Shown here piece after piece: positions 27,138-37,408 of a stretch of DNA of 64,000 nt. Under the pieces are notes generated by a model. It saw nothing but the letters and a program-made list of their open reading frames with translations, was not told the DNA's origin and did no database searches. The DNA is from Phytoactinopolyspora halotolerans. GTDB lineage: Bacteria; Actinomycetota; Actinomycetes; Jiangellales; Jiangellaceae. Each line of letters opens with the position of its first letter. Position 1 is the stretch's first letter. Location: positions 233,524 through 297,523 of the forward strand of contig NZ_JAAGOA010000005.1 in assembly GCF_010550675.1 (NCBI RefSeq). Reading direction: 5' to 3'. The position numbers were made by a program, and so were the translations under genes.

Positions 27138-27226
27138 TTCACACGACCACGCTCACAACCCCGCCTGGACCGGCCGGTACTCCCACGACCACATACACGG
27201 GTCGGTTGTGGGAGGAGTCGTGTGAA
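27138..27226. repeat. Imperfect long inverted repeat
   Basis: TTCACACGAC (27138-27147) pairs with GTCGTGTGAA (27217-27226) and CACAACC (27154-27160) with GGTTGTG (27204-27210), separated by a mismatched 6-base block. The loop is 43 bases. The arms would form a hairpin in RNA or a cruciform in DNA. Function unknown. Confidence 0.6.
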
Positions 27227-27454
27227 ACGGGGCCGCTGTTCCGCCAGACCGTGTGGTCGGTCGTGCGACGGTGAACGGGTTGGCAGCAGACTGTGTAGTC
27301 TGTCGTGCGGCAAAGATGGGCACCACGCCATGCTGTGGACGCTGAGCGGGGACAGATCCGCCGCCGCCCATTTCAATATCGCGTCGCTACCGCGGACGAT
27401 GGGATGCCGCCACGCCCGCGCGGCGGCTTGCCGCCCGCAACCGGCCTGCGCCGC

Positions 27455-28372
27455 TCAGCAGATGATCCCCTTCTTCGCGTCCGGACCGTGCGCGATCGGC
27501 TCCGGCCCGATCCACCGCTCGTCGGCCGGGTCCGCCGCGGGCTGATACCGCGAATCCGTGGACATCCGCACCTGGTCAGAGGTGTTGTCCAGGCTTCCAT
27601 GCACGGTGAACATCCCGAAGACGATGATGTCCCCGGCGCGGAAGTCCGCCGTCAGCCACCGGCCGCCCAAGCGTTCGCGCAGCGCGGCGGGGTCGTGGGA
27701 TATCGAGCCATCCCAAGCGCCAGGGGCCTCGCCCTTGTTCTCGCAGTAGCTGTCCACGTCGCGCCGGCCATAGTCGTCGGTGATCTCCGGCAGGTGGTGG
27801 CTCCCTTCAAGAATGATCAGACCACCGACGTCGAACCCCGCATCCGAGAGCGGCGTCCACGTCGTGCGCAACCGCTGCGATCCCCGGTTCATGAAGACCC
27901 CGTCGCCGTGCGGCTTGGTCCCCGGTCCGGGCGGGACCACGCGCAGCCATGTGTAGTCGAGGTGCGCCACCGGCTCACCGAACATCGCCTCGTGCAGGGC
28001 GAGTGTGCGGCCTCGGTAGAGCAGCTCCGTCAACGGCGCACTCGCTCGGGCGATATCGGCCCGCACCGACGGTTGTGGTAGCGCTTCCGTCGCCACCAGA
28101 CGGTCCGGGAGAGCGCTGGAATCCAGCAGCCCGCCCGCGGCGAACCGTCCGCCGACGTCGGCACGGACCGCCCGAACGTCGTCGGGATCGTGAAATGCCG
28201 GCAGATACAGGTAGCCGTCCTCGTCCAGCCTGCGGTGCAGGTCCTCGACGCCGGCCTCTGGATCCGTCCGGCGAAGCTCGCCGAGGTGCGCCGCGTCCAA
28301 TCGCACGTCCCGCGCCTGCAGCGATCCGGCGGACGCCACGGGCGTACGGCCCACCGACTCCGACTCAGTCAT
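27455..28372 (-). CDS. Phytanoyl-CoA dioxygenase (PhyH) family protein
   Basis: 305 residues. Non-haem Fe(II), 2-oxoglutarate-dependent oxygenase. The HxD iron pair is in TKPHGDGVFMNR, the distal His in MFTVHGSLDN, and the 2-oxoglutarate-binding Arg in VRMSTDSRYQP. The N terminus has the usual LDEDGYLYLPAFHD. ATG at 28372 is 7 bases after GGAGG. The actual substrate of PhyH-family enzymes of this length varies widely (small alcohols, amines, natural products) and cannot be read here. The AraC gene downstream is a candidate regulator. Confidence 0.88.
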   Translation of the reverse strand: MTESESVGRTPVASAGSLQARDVRLDAAHLGELRRTDPEAGVEDLHRRLDEDGYLYLPAFHDPDDVRAVRADVGGRFAAGGLLDSSALPDRLVATEALPQPSVRADIARASAPLTELLYRGRTLALHEAMFGEPVAHLDYTWLRVVPPGPGTKPHGDGVFMNRGSQRLRTTWTPLSDAGFDVGGLIILEGSHHLPEITDDYGRRDVDSYCENKGEAPGAWDGSISHDPAALRERLGGRWLTADFRAGDIIVFGMFTVHGSLDNTSDQVRMSTDSRYQPAADPADERWIGPEPIAHGPDAKKGIIC

Positions 28373-28491
28373 CTGCCGCCTCCACATTCGACGATGATGT
28401 CCCTTCTGGCTCGAACGTAAGGCAACAATCAGCAGATGGACATGGCAGTGCTGGCTCAAGCATGTACTTTCTGGCCGATTGCCATTCCTTC

Positions 28492-30361
28492 TCAGCTCGT
28501 GTTCATATCGGACATCCGCACCTGCGGAAGCCTGATCGTGAACGCCGATCCATCACCCGGTTCGCTCGCCACGTCTACGCTCCCTCCGTGCGCCTCGACC
28601 AGGTGCTTGGTGATCGCGAGCCCGAGTCCGCTGCCGCCCGTCGCCCGGCTCCGCGACGGGTCGGCCCGATAGAACCGGTCGAACAGATGCGGCAGGTGTT
28701 GCGGATCGATCCCGTCGCCGGTATCCGACACCGTGAGCACCACGTCATCCGCCCGTCCATTGACCGCCACCTCCACCGTGCCACCGGCCGGCGTGTGCAT
28801 CACGGCGTTGGACACCAAATTGCCCAGAGCCTGTCGCAGCCGCACCGGGTCGGCGAACACCGGCACCTGTCCCGCCACATCAAGGCGCAGCTCTACCCCG
28901 GAGGCCTCGGCCTGTGCTCGATGACCCGCCACGGCCTGCGCCGCTATGTCTCCGGCGTCCCGTTCCTCGGGATGGATCCGCAACATCCCGGCGTCGGCGA
29001 GCGCCAGATCCTGCAGATCCGACACGAGCCGCTCAAGCACAGCGGACTCTTCCCGCAACGACTCGACCAGGCTGTCGTCCAGCGGCGCCAGGCCCACGTC
29101 GACCGCCTCCAGATGGGTCCGCACGTTGGCCAGCGGCGTCCGAAGCTCGTGCGCGACATCGCTGACCAGCGCCTTGCGCTGCCGCTCACTGCGCGCGATC
29201 GACTCGGCCATCCCGTTGAATCCGTCCGCCAGCCGCGCGACCTCGTCGCGCCCGGAGACAGGAACCCGCACGGAGCGATCACCCTGTGCCATCCGTTGGG
29301 CGGCCCCGGTCAGCGCGAGAATCGGCCTGACCAGCCGGCGCCCCGCCAGCACGGTGGCGACGGCCGCCACGAGCAGCACGACGGCGACGGTCATGGCGGT
29401 GCGCCACCAGGCGTCGGGCGCGAACGGATCAAACCGGTCGCTGGTTCCCAGGTACAGCTGCGCCGGCGGCGCGACGTACGGCTGCATCGCCTCGCTCTGC
29501 GCCGTCTCCGCGCAGTTCCGCCACGCTTGCGGCTTCTCGCCGTCGGCGACGGGCTCCACGATGCGCATGCCGTACGAGTCCTCGGAGACCTGGTGGTCGA
29601 GCCCGGCATCGTCCAGGCATGCCAACGTCAGATCGACGGATGTGTCGTTGATCTCCCGTGCCACCTCGCTCGGCGCATACAACTCGTCCGGCACGCACGC
29701 CTGCACCTCCGGCGACGCCCACAGCTGGCCGGTCCCCGCGGGTATCTCCCCGGCTGCGGCGACGAACAAGCCTCGCACACCCCCGCCCGGCCCGTCCGCG
29801 GCCTGGATCGTGGCGTCGAGGCCGCCGCGATCCAGGCATGCCTCGGCATCGTCGATGAGACGATCACGTTGCGCGAGCTCCTCGTCAGACATCTGCCAAC
29901 CGTGGTACGAGACGCCGTTGTCATTGCTCAGCTGCCAGGTCAGCGCGGACCGGGTCCCGGTCGGCGCCGTTTCGGACATGTCCGCAGGGGTGGTCGGCCC
30001 CCGCGCGTCGGCGACCACGTCGATCGCCGCCGCCGGTGTGGACGGTAACTCGGTGCCGCCCTGCCCCAACAGGTCGGCCGAGTCCGCGATGGTCTCCCCA
30101 TCCGGCGTCGTCAATGCGATCCGGCGACCCGTCTCCTGTGCGAGCTCGCGGACCAGGGGCTCCACGCCGTCCCAGCTGTCGTTGTTGCCGGCATAGCCCA
30201 GAAGCGCGGCGCGGATGTCGCTGTCCGTCTCCAGCAGCGAATCACCGCTCTCCAGCTCCTCCCGCAAGCGTGTGCCGGTTCCGTACGTGGCCAGAAGCGC
30301 GGTCGCGACGACGGCGAGTGCCGCCACACTCAGGGACACCGCCACCAGCCGCACCAGCAGG

Positions 30362-30372
<11 letters not shown>
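28492..30372 (-). CDS. OmpR-type sensor histidine kinase with large cysteine-containing ectodomain
   Basis: 626 residues. TM1 (about 5-28), an extracytoplasmic domain of nearly 300 residues, TM2 (about 322-345), HAMP (RLVRPILALTGAAQRMAQGD), HisKA with phospho-His 408 in SDVAHELRTPLANV, and HATPase_c (LGNLVSNAVMHTPAGG, VSDTGDGIDPQHLPHLFDRFYR, GSGLGLAI). The ectodomain holds four Cys (179, 226, 252, 287) in two repeats beginning ACLDRGGLD and ACLDDAGLD, the same pattern as in the lipoprotein encoded across the divergent promoter. ATG at 30372 overlaps the regulator gene by 11 bases. It probably senses a cell-envelope signal and controls the efflux operon. Confidence 0.92.
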
Positions 30373-31195
<823 letters not shown>

Positions 31196-31216
31196 ATCGA
31201 GAGTGTGCTGCCCCTT

Positions 31217-31273
31217 GCTGAGGATTCCCCAAGAGAACCGCGATCTGACCGGGATCTAGCCGGAACCTGACAC
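31217..31273. promoter_or_regulatory. Promoter/operator block, copy A
   Basis: First of two 57-58-base blocks that share GCTGAGGATTCCCCAAGA, then AACC, then TCTAGCCGG and CCTGA. Copy A carries GGATCT-AGCC-GGAACC, two half-sites 10 bases apart as for OmpR-family regulators. It lies just upstream of the response regulator gene (start 31195). Confidence 0.6.
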
Positions 31274-31354
31274 TCCGGGTCGGTCTGCGCGGCCGTCGGC
31301 GCTCGGCCCCGGCGTCGGCGCTCCGCCCCGCCGTCAGCGCCCCGCCCGGCTGTG

Positions 31355-31412
31355 GCTGAGGATTCCCCAAGAAAACCACGGGCTCACCTGGTTCTAGCCG
31401 GTTCCTGATCAC
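31355..31412. promoter_or_regulatory. Promoter/operator block, copy B
   Basis: Second block, 138 bases after copy A and in the same orientation, with GGTTCT-AGCC-GGTTCC half-sites 10 bases apart. It lies about 90 bases upstream of the lipoprotein gene start (31502). The duplication gives each side of the divergent pair one copy. Confidence 0.6.
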
Positions 31413-31501
31413 CGTGTCTGCACGCTGTGGCGCGTACCGAGGTCGGCCAGCCCATGGCAGCGACCGCCATCCCACAGAACGACACCAGGGGAGGAACACC
31501 C

Positions 31502-32029
31502 GTGCGACGCACCGTGCGAAACCTATCCATGGCCATACCCGCGCTCGCCTTGGCGCTCACCGTATTCACCGCCTGCGGCGGCGATGACGAAGAGACGGCC
31601 GCGGGCGGCGACGGCGTGGCCGGAAGCAGCAGTGAGGACACCTCCGACCTCACACCCCAGCAACAGCAGGAGCTGGACTACTACGAATGCCTGCGGGAGC
31701 AGGGCGTCGACGTCGAAGATCCCGACCTGAACGACCAAGGCATGCAGCTCCAGGTCACGCCCGAGACAGAAGCGGCCCACGAAGCGTGCAAGGACCTCGC
31801 GCCCATGGGCGGCGAACCGCCTGAGGCGAGTCAGGAAGACCTGGAGAACATCCAGAACTTCGTCGAATGCTTGCGCGCCGAAGGTATCGACATGGCCGAC
31901 CCGAACCCGGACGGATCGCTGAGCATGCCCGAGGGCGCCGATCCCAACTCCGCAGAGTTCCAGGACGCGATGGCCACCTGTCAATCAGAGCTCAACGGCG
32001 CCCCGATCAGGATGGGAGGACCTCGGTGA
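31502..32029 (+). CDS. Lipoprotein with two internal cysteine-pair repeats
   Basis: 175 residues from GTG 31502, 8 bases after GGGGAGG. Signal peptide with lipobox FTAC (Cys25). The mature part has two similar units: ECLREQGVDVEDPD (Cys63) ending EACKDL (Cys96), and ECLRAEGIDMADPN (Cys123) ending ATCQSEL (Cys160). Each unit has one Cys pair 33-37 residues apart, likely a disulphide outside the cell. It begins the efflux operon; its stop overlaps the adaptor start (GTGA). I do not know a function for the family; association with the adaptor and MacB pump suggests a substrate-handling or sensing part. Confidence 0.85.
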   Translation: MRRTVRNLSMAIPALALALTVFTACGGDDEETAAGGDGVAGSSSEDTSDLTPQQQQELDYYECLREQGVDVEDPDLNDQGMQLQVTPETEAAHEACKDLAPMGGEPPEASQEDLENIQNFVECLRAEGIDMADPNPDGSLSMPEGADPNSAEFQDAMATCQSELNGAPIRMGGPR

Positions 32030-33240
32030 TCGACGACGTGCTCGACGACCCTCGTCGCACGCGCCACCGAGTGCTGTGGCTGACATTCGGCGTCGTCCTG
32101 CTCGGCGCTGCCGCCGGGGGCGCCTGGTGGTACCACGACCGGCAGGCGCCGGACGACACAGCAGACGTCGCCACCGGCCCGGCCGCCACCGCGGAGGTGA
32201 CCCGGAGCTCGCTGTCCGAGACCGAGACCTGGGAAGGCACCCTCGGACACGGTGATCCATTCACGGTGTCCGCTCTGCTGGACGCCTCGGGCGCCTCCGG
32301 CGGTTCGGGTTCGGCCGGCACAACGGGCGGCTCGGATGGCACGACCGATGGCGGCGGGGCGGATCCGCGAGCCTCCGTCGTCACCCGGGTGACCGAACAA
32401 GGCGCCGAGGTCACACGCGGCACCGAACTGTACAGCATCAACGAGGAGCCGGTGACCGTCATGTATGGCGACATCCCCATGTATCGCGACCTTGCCTCCG
32501 GCGACGTCGGTGTCGACGTCGAGCAGCTGGAGCGGAACCTCTCCAAGCTCGGCTACGACGGCGGCTATGGAGACGACTTTCCCGTCGACGACGAGTACGA
32601 CTGGTACACGGAGCAGGCGGTCCTTCAGTGGCAACAGGACATCGGGGTCGAAGAGACCGGAGCTGTGCCGGCGACCGCGGTGGTGTTCATCCCGGAGAAG
32701 GGTCGCGTGGAGGCCGTCCACGTCACCTCCGGCCAGGCAGTGAACGCCGGTACTCCGATCCTGGACATCACCGGCCAGGATCAGGTCGCTCGCCTCGAAG
32801 TCGACGTCGCCGACCGCGACCTGTTCGAGATCGGTACCGAGGTCACGATCGACCTGCCGGGTGGCGACCAGGTCCAGGGGACTGTCAGCTCGGCCGCCGT
32901 GGTCCCGGCCGGGTCCGGCGGCGGCGATGGTGGGGACCAGACGGGCGCCGACGCCGCCATCACCGAGATCGACGTCCTGCTGAACGAGAACGTCGACGAG
33001 GCCCTGCTGGGCTCGCCGGTCGACGTGACGATCCAGATCGACCAGCGTGAGGACGTCTTGGCGGTACCCGTCAACGCGCTGCTGGCCCTGTCCGAGGGCG
33101 GTCACGGGTTGGAGGTCGTGGCCGAGGACGGCACCACCTCGGTGGTGCCGGTCGAGACCGGTCTGTTCGCCGACGGCCGGGTCGAGGTATCCGGTGACGG
33201 CCTCGAGGAAGGGACCGTCGTGGGGGTGGCTGCACGATGA
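32026..33240 (+). CDS. Efflux periplasmic-adaptor-like protein with peptidoglycan-binding domain
   Basis: 404 residues. One N-terminal transmembrane helix (VLWLTFGVVLLGAAAGGAWWY), a Gly/Ser/Thr-rich loop, a peptidoglycan-binding domain (DVEQLERNLSKLGYDGGYGDDFPVDDEYDWYTEQAVLQWQQDIGV, about 165-220) and HlyD-like adaptor segments (GRVEAVHVTSGQAVNAGTPILDI, RLEVDVADRDLFEIGTEVTIDLPGG). This lay-out is typical of Gram-positive adaptors that join a MacB-type transporter to the wall. GTG start overlaps the lipoprotein stop; preceded by GGGAGG. Stop overlaps the ATPase start. Confidence 0.87.
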   Translation: MIDDVLDDPRRTRHRVLWLTFGVVLLGAAAGGAWWYHDRQAPDDTADVATGPAATAEVTRSSLSETETWEGTLGHGDPFTVSALLDASGASGGSGSAGTTGGSDGTTDGGGADPRASVVTRVTEQGAEVTRGTELYSINEEPVTVMYGDIPMYRDLASGDVGVDVEQLERNLSKLGYDGGYGDDFPVDDEYDWYTEQAVLQWQQDIGVEETGAVPATAVVFIPEKGRVEAVHVTSGQAVNAGTPILDITGQDQVARLEVDVADRDLFEIGTEVTIDLPGGDQVQGTVSSAAVVPAGSGGGDGGDQTGADAAITEIDVLLNENVDEALLGSPVDVTIQIDQREDVLAVPVNALLALSEGGHGLEVVAEDGTTSVVPVETGLFADGRVEVSGDGLEEGTVVGVAAR

Positions 33241-34001
33241 CGGCCAGCGCTTCCCTCGCCACGGCACTGAGCCGGACGGACGCAGCACGACGCGGTGCGG
33301 CCGCGACGACCCGCGAACCGGTGGTGCTGATGGACAACGTCACGCGTGTCTACCCGGGGAGTCCTCCTGTGTACGCGTTGGGCGGCGTCAGCCTGCGGAT
33401 CGAGACCGGGGAAATGGTCGGCATCGTGGGACCATCCGGGTCCGGCAAGTCGACCCTGCTGAACATCCTCGGGACGCTGGACCGCGCCGATTCAGGCGTG
33501 GTGCGGATCGACGGTCACGACCTCTCGACCATGTCCGACCGGCAGCTGTCCGCCCTCAGGGCACGGCGGATCGGTTTCGTCTTCCAGCAGTTCTTCCTCT
33601 CTCCTGGCGTGACCGCGCTGGACAACGTCGCTGACGGCCTGCTCTACACCGGACTGCCGCTGCGCCGGCGGAGAGCACGGGCACGCACGTTCCTCGAGCA
33701 TGTGGGGCTGGCTGACCGGGTGCACCACAAGCCCAACGAGCTCTCCGGTGGGCAGCGGCAACGTGTCGCCGTGGCACGGGCGCTGGCGGGCAAGCCGTCG
33801 TTCTTACTGGCGGACGAACCCACTGGAGCGCTGGACTCGACATCCGGTGCCGCCGTGCTCAAGCTGCTGCATGAACTGCACGATGACGGCACGACGATCG
33901 TGGTGATCACCCATGACCATGCCGTGGCGGCCGAGCTACCCCGTCAAGTGCACATTCTCGACGGAAAGATCGAGTCCGACGAACGGACGGTGGGCAGATG
34001 A
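33237..34001 (+). CDS. MacB-type ABC transporter ATPase
   Basis: 254 residues. About 28 extra N-terminal residues, then the ATPase: [31 protein letters not shown] (Walker A), [17 protein letters not shown] (Q loop), [18 protein letters not shown] (signature), [13 protein letters not shown] (Walker B) and the switch His in [10 protein letters not shown]. The LolD/MacB subgroup drives mechanotransmission through an FtsX-type permease. ATG overlaps the adaptor stop, and the stop overlaps the permease start. Confidence 0.93.
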   Translation: MTASASLATALSRTDAARRGAAATTREPVVLMDNVTRVYPGSPPVYALGGVSLRIETGEMVGIVGPSGSGKSTLLNILGTLDRADSGVVRIDGHDLSTMSDRQLSALRARRIGFVFQQFFLSPGVTALDNVADGLLYTGLPLRRRRARARTFLEHVGLADRVHHKPNELSGGQRQRVAVARALAGKPSFLLADEPTGALDSTSGAAVLKLLHELHDDGTTIVVITHDHAVAAELPRQVHILDGKIESDERTVGR

Positions 34002-35203
34002 CATCCGCGGCGCCGGCACCGTCGCGGCTCAGACCGCGCGACACCGTCCGCCTGGCGTTCTCGGGTCTGCGCTCTCGCCCGCTCCGCGCGGTGCTGTCCG
34101 CGCTGGGCATCGCCGTCGGGATCGCGGCCATGGTGGCCGTGATCGGCATCTCGGCGAGCAGCCGGGAGCAGGTCAACCAACAGCTGCGAGAGCTGGGCAC
34201 CGACCTGCTCACGGTTGCGCCGGGGACCTCGTTCAGCGGCGAGGCGGCCAAGCTCCCCGAGGAGAGCGTCGACATGGTCAGCCGGATCGAGTCGGTGAAC
34301 ACCGTCAGTGCGGTCGGCACTGTCTCAGAGGCGTACGTGTACCGCAACGAGGCCATCGATGAGGGTCAGACCAATTCCATCGCGGTCAGCGCGGCACGCC
34401 TCGACCTGCTCGGCACCGTCAGTGGTGAGGTGGCGTCCGGCCGTTGGCTCGACGGAGCGCTGGCTGAGTACCCGGCGGTCGTGCTCGGCGCGTCCGCCGC
34501 GGAGTTACTGGGCATCTCGGAGACGGACGGAAGCGTCAGCGTCTGGCTCGGCGGGGAGTGGTTCACCGTCGTCGGCGTGCTGGAACCCGTCATGCTTGCT
34601 CCGGCGCTGGACATGTCCGCATTGATCGGGTGGGAGGTCGCGGAGGAGAGGCTCGGCTTCGACGGCTCGCCCACCACGATCTACGAACGGTCCGACGAGT
34701 CGGCCGTCGAGGACGTGCGTGCACTGCTCCCGGCCACCGTCAATCCCCAGGACCCCGGCGAGGTGGCGGTCAGCCGGCCGTCGGACACGCTCGCCGCACA
34801 GGCGGCCGCCGACGACACATTGACCGCGCTCCTGCTGGCCCTCGGCGGTGTCGCGCTCCTGGTCGGAGGGATCAGCGTGGCCAACACGATGGTGATGGCC
34901 GTGCTGGAGCGTCGCTCCGAGATCGGCCTGCGCCGGGCGTTGGGCGCCACCCGGGCCCACATCCGGCGGCAGTTCCTCGGCGAGTCCGTGCTTCTCGCGG
35001 CGCTCGGCGGGGTCGGCGGTGCCGGACTCGGTGCCGTGGCGACGGCCGTCTTCGCCGCCGGCCGCGATTGGCCGTTCGCCCTCCCGGCGTGGGTGTTGGG
35101 CGGTGTCGCCGGAGCGACGGTCATCGTCGGTGCGCTCGCGGGGGCGTTCCCCGCCGCTCGCGCGGCGCGCATGCCACCCACCGCCGCCCTGGCCACGGCG
35201 TGA
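33998..35203 (+). CDS. MacB/FtsX-type ABC permease
   Basis: 401 residues. One N-terminal helix (LRAVLSALGIAVGIAAMVAVIGISASS), a large extracytoplasmic MacB_PCD domain (about 50-270; QLRELGTDLLTVAPG), then three C-terminal helices of the FtsX fold with GGISVANTMVMAVLERRSEIGLRRALGATRAHIRRQFLGESVLLA, the loop that contacts the ATPase. Last gene of the lipoprotein-adaptor-ATPase-permease operon, which probably expels an envelope-active compound or moves a lipid or peptide outward. Confidence 0.92.
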   Translation: MTSAAPAPSRLRPRDTVRLAFSGLRSRPLRAVLSALGIAVGIAAMVAVIGISASSREQVNQQLRELGTDLLTVAPGTSFSGEAAKLPEESVDMVSRIESVNTVSAVGTVSEAYVYRNEAIDEGQTNSIAVSAARLDLLGTVSGEVASGRWLDGALAEYPAVVLGASAAELLGISETDGSVSVWLGGEWFTVVGVLEPVMLAPALDMSALIGWEVAEERLGFDGSPTTIYERSDESAVEDVRALLPATVNPQDPGEVAVSRPSDTLAAQAAADDTLTALLLALGGVALLVGGISVANTMVMAVLERRSEIGLRRALGATRAHIRRQFLGESVLLAALGGVGGAGLGAVATAVFAAGRDWPFALPAWVLGGVAGATVIVGALAGAFPAARAARMPPTAALATA

Positions 35204-35476
35204 CATCGGGCCGGCGCCTTTCCGTGGCCGGCCCGACCACCACGATGGCTCGCCCCACACTGGCGCGCCGACGTTGAGCTGGCTTAGCCTCGGGGCTGGT
35301 GGCATCGGCATGCGGTGCGACGCTTCGCATGGCGCGGATGAGACGCCATAGTGACGCTGGGCGGCGATCAGAGCGTCCGCTCGGCGACCGTATGATCGCG
35401 TACGCGGGGCCGAGGCGGTCAACCTCGGCTGCTGCTCGTGTTCCACGCTGGTCGTCCACAAGCATGGGAGCCGCAG

Positions 35477-36613
35477 ATGCCGGTCTCGTTGATCAACTAC
35501 CTGACCACGATCCGTTTCGGGGAAGGCGCCGTCGCCGGCATCGCCGATGACCTCGGTGAACTGGATATCTCGCGCGCACTCGTCGTCACCGACCGCGGTG
35601 TGACGGAGGCCGGGCTCGTCGAACGTGTATTGGCGGATGTTCCGGCGGACCGGATCGCGGCCGTCTTCGACGAGACACCCTCCAACCCGACCGAGGACGC
35701 CGCGATGGCGGCGCTCACGCTGTACCGCGACGCCGGCGCCGACGGGATCATCGCGGTCGGCGGTGGTTCGCCGATCGACCTGGCGAAGGCGATCGCGCTG
35801 CTGGCCACACACGACGGTCCGCTCGAGCGGTACGCGGCGATCCTCGGCGGAGTGGAGCGCATCACCGCCGACGTCGCACCAGTCCTGGCCGTACCGACCA
35901 CCGCCGGCACCGGCAGCGAGGTGGGGCGCGCCGCACTGGTCACCCTCTCCGACGGCCGGAAGCTCGGATTCATCTCGCCGCACTTGATCCCGCGCCGCGC
36001 AGTCTGCGACCCGGAGCTGACCTATGGGCTGCCACCCGCTCTGACCGCCGCAACCGGCATCGACGCGATCAGCCACTGCATCGAGACCTATCTGAGCCCA
36101 CGGGACAATCCACCGGCGGAAGCGATCGCACTCGACGGTCTGCGTCGCGCCGTGCAGCACATCCAGGCCGCCGTCGACGACGGTCGGCAGCCCGCGGCAC
36201 GGCGCGAGATGATGATGGCCGCTTTGCAGGGTGGTCTGACCTTCCAGAAGGGCCTGGGTGCGGTGCACGCCATCTCGCACCCGGCCGGCGGCATCGACGG
36301 CGTCGCGCTCCACCACGGCATGCTCAACGCCGTCCTGCTCCCGCACGTCCTGCGGTTCAACGCCACGGCCGCCGAGTACAAGTACGCGGCGCTGCGGCAC
36401 GCCTGCGGCCTGACGGAAGACGACGACGTCGCCGACTTCTTCGACCGGCTGGTCGCGGCGCTCGGGCTGCCCCCGTCGCTGTCGGTCCTGGGCTTACCGG
36501 CCGACGCGATTCCCACCGTCGTCGACGGCGCCCTCAAGGACCACTCGGCGGCTACCAATCCACGCCCGATCAGCCGCGAGGACGTCGAGAAACTCGTCAA
36601 CGCAGCATACTGA
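35477..36613 (+). CDS. Iron-containing alcohol dehydrogenase
   Basis: 378 residues. Group III NAD(P)-dependent dehydrogenase. Nucleotide-binding GGGSPIDLAKA (about 100) and PTTAGTGSEVGRAALV; metal ligands Asp and His in TGIDAISHCIE and two His in the HAISHPAGG...LHHGMLNAVLLPHVL region. Maleylacetate reductases and short alcohol dehydrogenases share this fold, so substrate is open. ATG at 35477 follows GGGAG by 6 bases; the in-frame start at 35438 has none. Transcribed alone; the hairpin at 36628-36663 follows its stop. Confidence 0.9.
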   Translation: MPVSLINYLTTIRFGEGAVAGIADDLGELDISRALVVTDRGVTEAGLVERVLADVPADRIAAVFDETPSNPTEDAAMAALTLYRDAGADGIIAVGGGSPIDLAKAIALLATHDGPLERYAAILGGVERITADVAPVLAVPTTAGTGSEVGRAALVTLSDGRKLGFISPHLIPRRAVCDPELTYGLPPALTAATGIDAISHCIETYLSPRDNPPAEAIALDGLRRAVQHIQAAVDDGRQPAARREMMMAALQGGLTFQKGLGAVHAISHPAGGIDGVALHHGMLNAVLLPHVLRFNATAAEYKYAALRHACGLTEDDDVADFFDRLVAALGLPPSLSVLGLPADAIPTVVDGALKDHSAATNPRPISREDVEKLVNAAY

Positions 36614-36627
36614 GACATCTAGACTAG

Positions 36628-36663
36628 GTGGAGTTAGTCTAAGCCGAACTAGACTAACTCCAC
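36628..36663. terminator. 14-bp stem-loop between convergent genes
   Basis: GTGGAGTTAGTCTA (36628-36641), loop AGCCGAAC, TAGACTAACTCCAC (36650-36663). The stem is perfect and A/T-rich for this genome, followed by TTGTGCT. It lies between the stop codons of the iron alcohol dehydrogenase and the TIGR03086 gene and can serve both. CTAGACTA also occurs at 36619-36626, just before the stem. Confidence 0.6.
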
Positions 36664-36725
36664 TTGTGCTGGTCGTCAGCCGCTAGGCGACACAGCGGCG
36701 GCCACCCACGTGCCCGGCTGGCTGT

Positions 36726-37325
36726 CTAGGATGCGTCGCTCATCGACGGCGGCCGCCAAGACGGGTCTCGGCCGGTCAGGCCGATCACTCGATCGAGAAG
36801 TGGTGCGTCCGCCGGGACCGGGACGGGCGGGCCGAAGAGCCCTGGCGTCCCCTCTGGATTCTCCGCCGCCGAGGCTTCGACGAACCCGTGCACGGCCTGC
36901 AACAGTTCCGGATCGCAGCTGAAGCCCTGGCCGCTGGCGACGGCGATGTCCCAGCCATGGATCACCACCTCGTCCAGCGCGACCAGTCCGGCGATCTCGG
37001 CCGGAAGCTGGACGCCGCCGGCCTCGGTCATCCCTGTCCACGCAGCCTCGTCCTTCCACGCCTGGGCCAGCTCGGCCAGCTGTTCGGGGATGCGTTGCCG
37101 CCAGTCCGGGCCGAGCTTGGCCGCGTCCGCGGACGGAGCCTGGCTCCCGCCGTCCGGGAAGCTCTTGGTCGCGGCCATGGTGAACGCCACCGACAGCCCG
37201 TCGACGTGGTGCAGCAGGTCGCCGAGGCTCATCTCCGGGCACGGGGTGGGAGCCGACAGGCGGTCATGGCCGACACCCCGGACAAGCCCGGCCAGCACGC
37301 GGGTAGCGGGTTCGATATCGAGCAT
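36726..37325 (-). CDS. TIGR03086 family protein (DinB/mycothiol-dependent superfamily)
   Basis: 199 residues. DinB-like four-helix protein: TPCPEMSLGDLLHHVDGLSVAFTMAATK at the N terminus supplies the metal-binding His, and LDEVVIHGWDIAVASGQ the later HGWD motif shared with mycothiol-dependent maleylpyruvate isomerase. Relatives bind a divalent metal and use mycothiol; no specific reaction can be assigned. ATG at 37325 follows AGGAGTGAGG. Upstream in-frame codons lack family resemblance. Convergent with the alcohol dehydrogenase. Confidence 0.88.
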   Translation of the reverse strand: MLDIEPATRVLAGLVRGVGHDRLSAPTPCPEMSLGDLLHHVDGLSVAFTMAATKSFPDGGSQAPSADAAKLGPDWRQRIPEQLAELAQAWKDEAAWTGMTEAGGVQLPAEIAGLVALDEVVIHGWDIAVASGQGFSCDPELLQAVHGFVEASAAENPEGTPGLFGPPVPVPADAPLLDRVIGLTGRDPSWRPPSMSDAS

Positions 37326-37408
37326 CCTCACTCCTGAAAAGCGCAAACGGTGTCCCCGGTATAGACAATCGCCCGGCCACAAACTCATCGTCCTTGCCCG
37401 CCGAGGTT

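Larger units (their letters stand above)
26338..27454. other. 1.1 kb gene-poor stretch with repeats
   Basis: Between the AraC start and the end of the dioxygenase gene. Open frames in it are made of the repeats or have no ribosome site and no recognisable content. It holds a 19-bp tandem array (26746-26904) and an imperfect inverted repeat (27138-27226); CACGACCAC-like words recur in both directions across 27142-27270. No tRNA or other RNA family was recognised. Confidence 0.6.

Noticed and set aside
26702-27376. Several open frames of 70-190 codons across the repeat region
   Set aside because: They are built from the 19-bp units or Arg/Pro-rich shadow sequence, lack ribosome sites, and occur in all frames equally.
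35204-35476. Short direct and inverted words between the FtsX permease and the alcohol dehydrogenase
   Set aside because: Too short and imperfect to separate from chance in GC-rich sequence.
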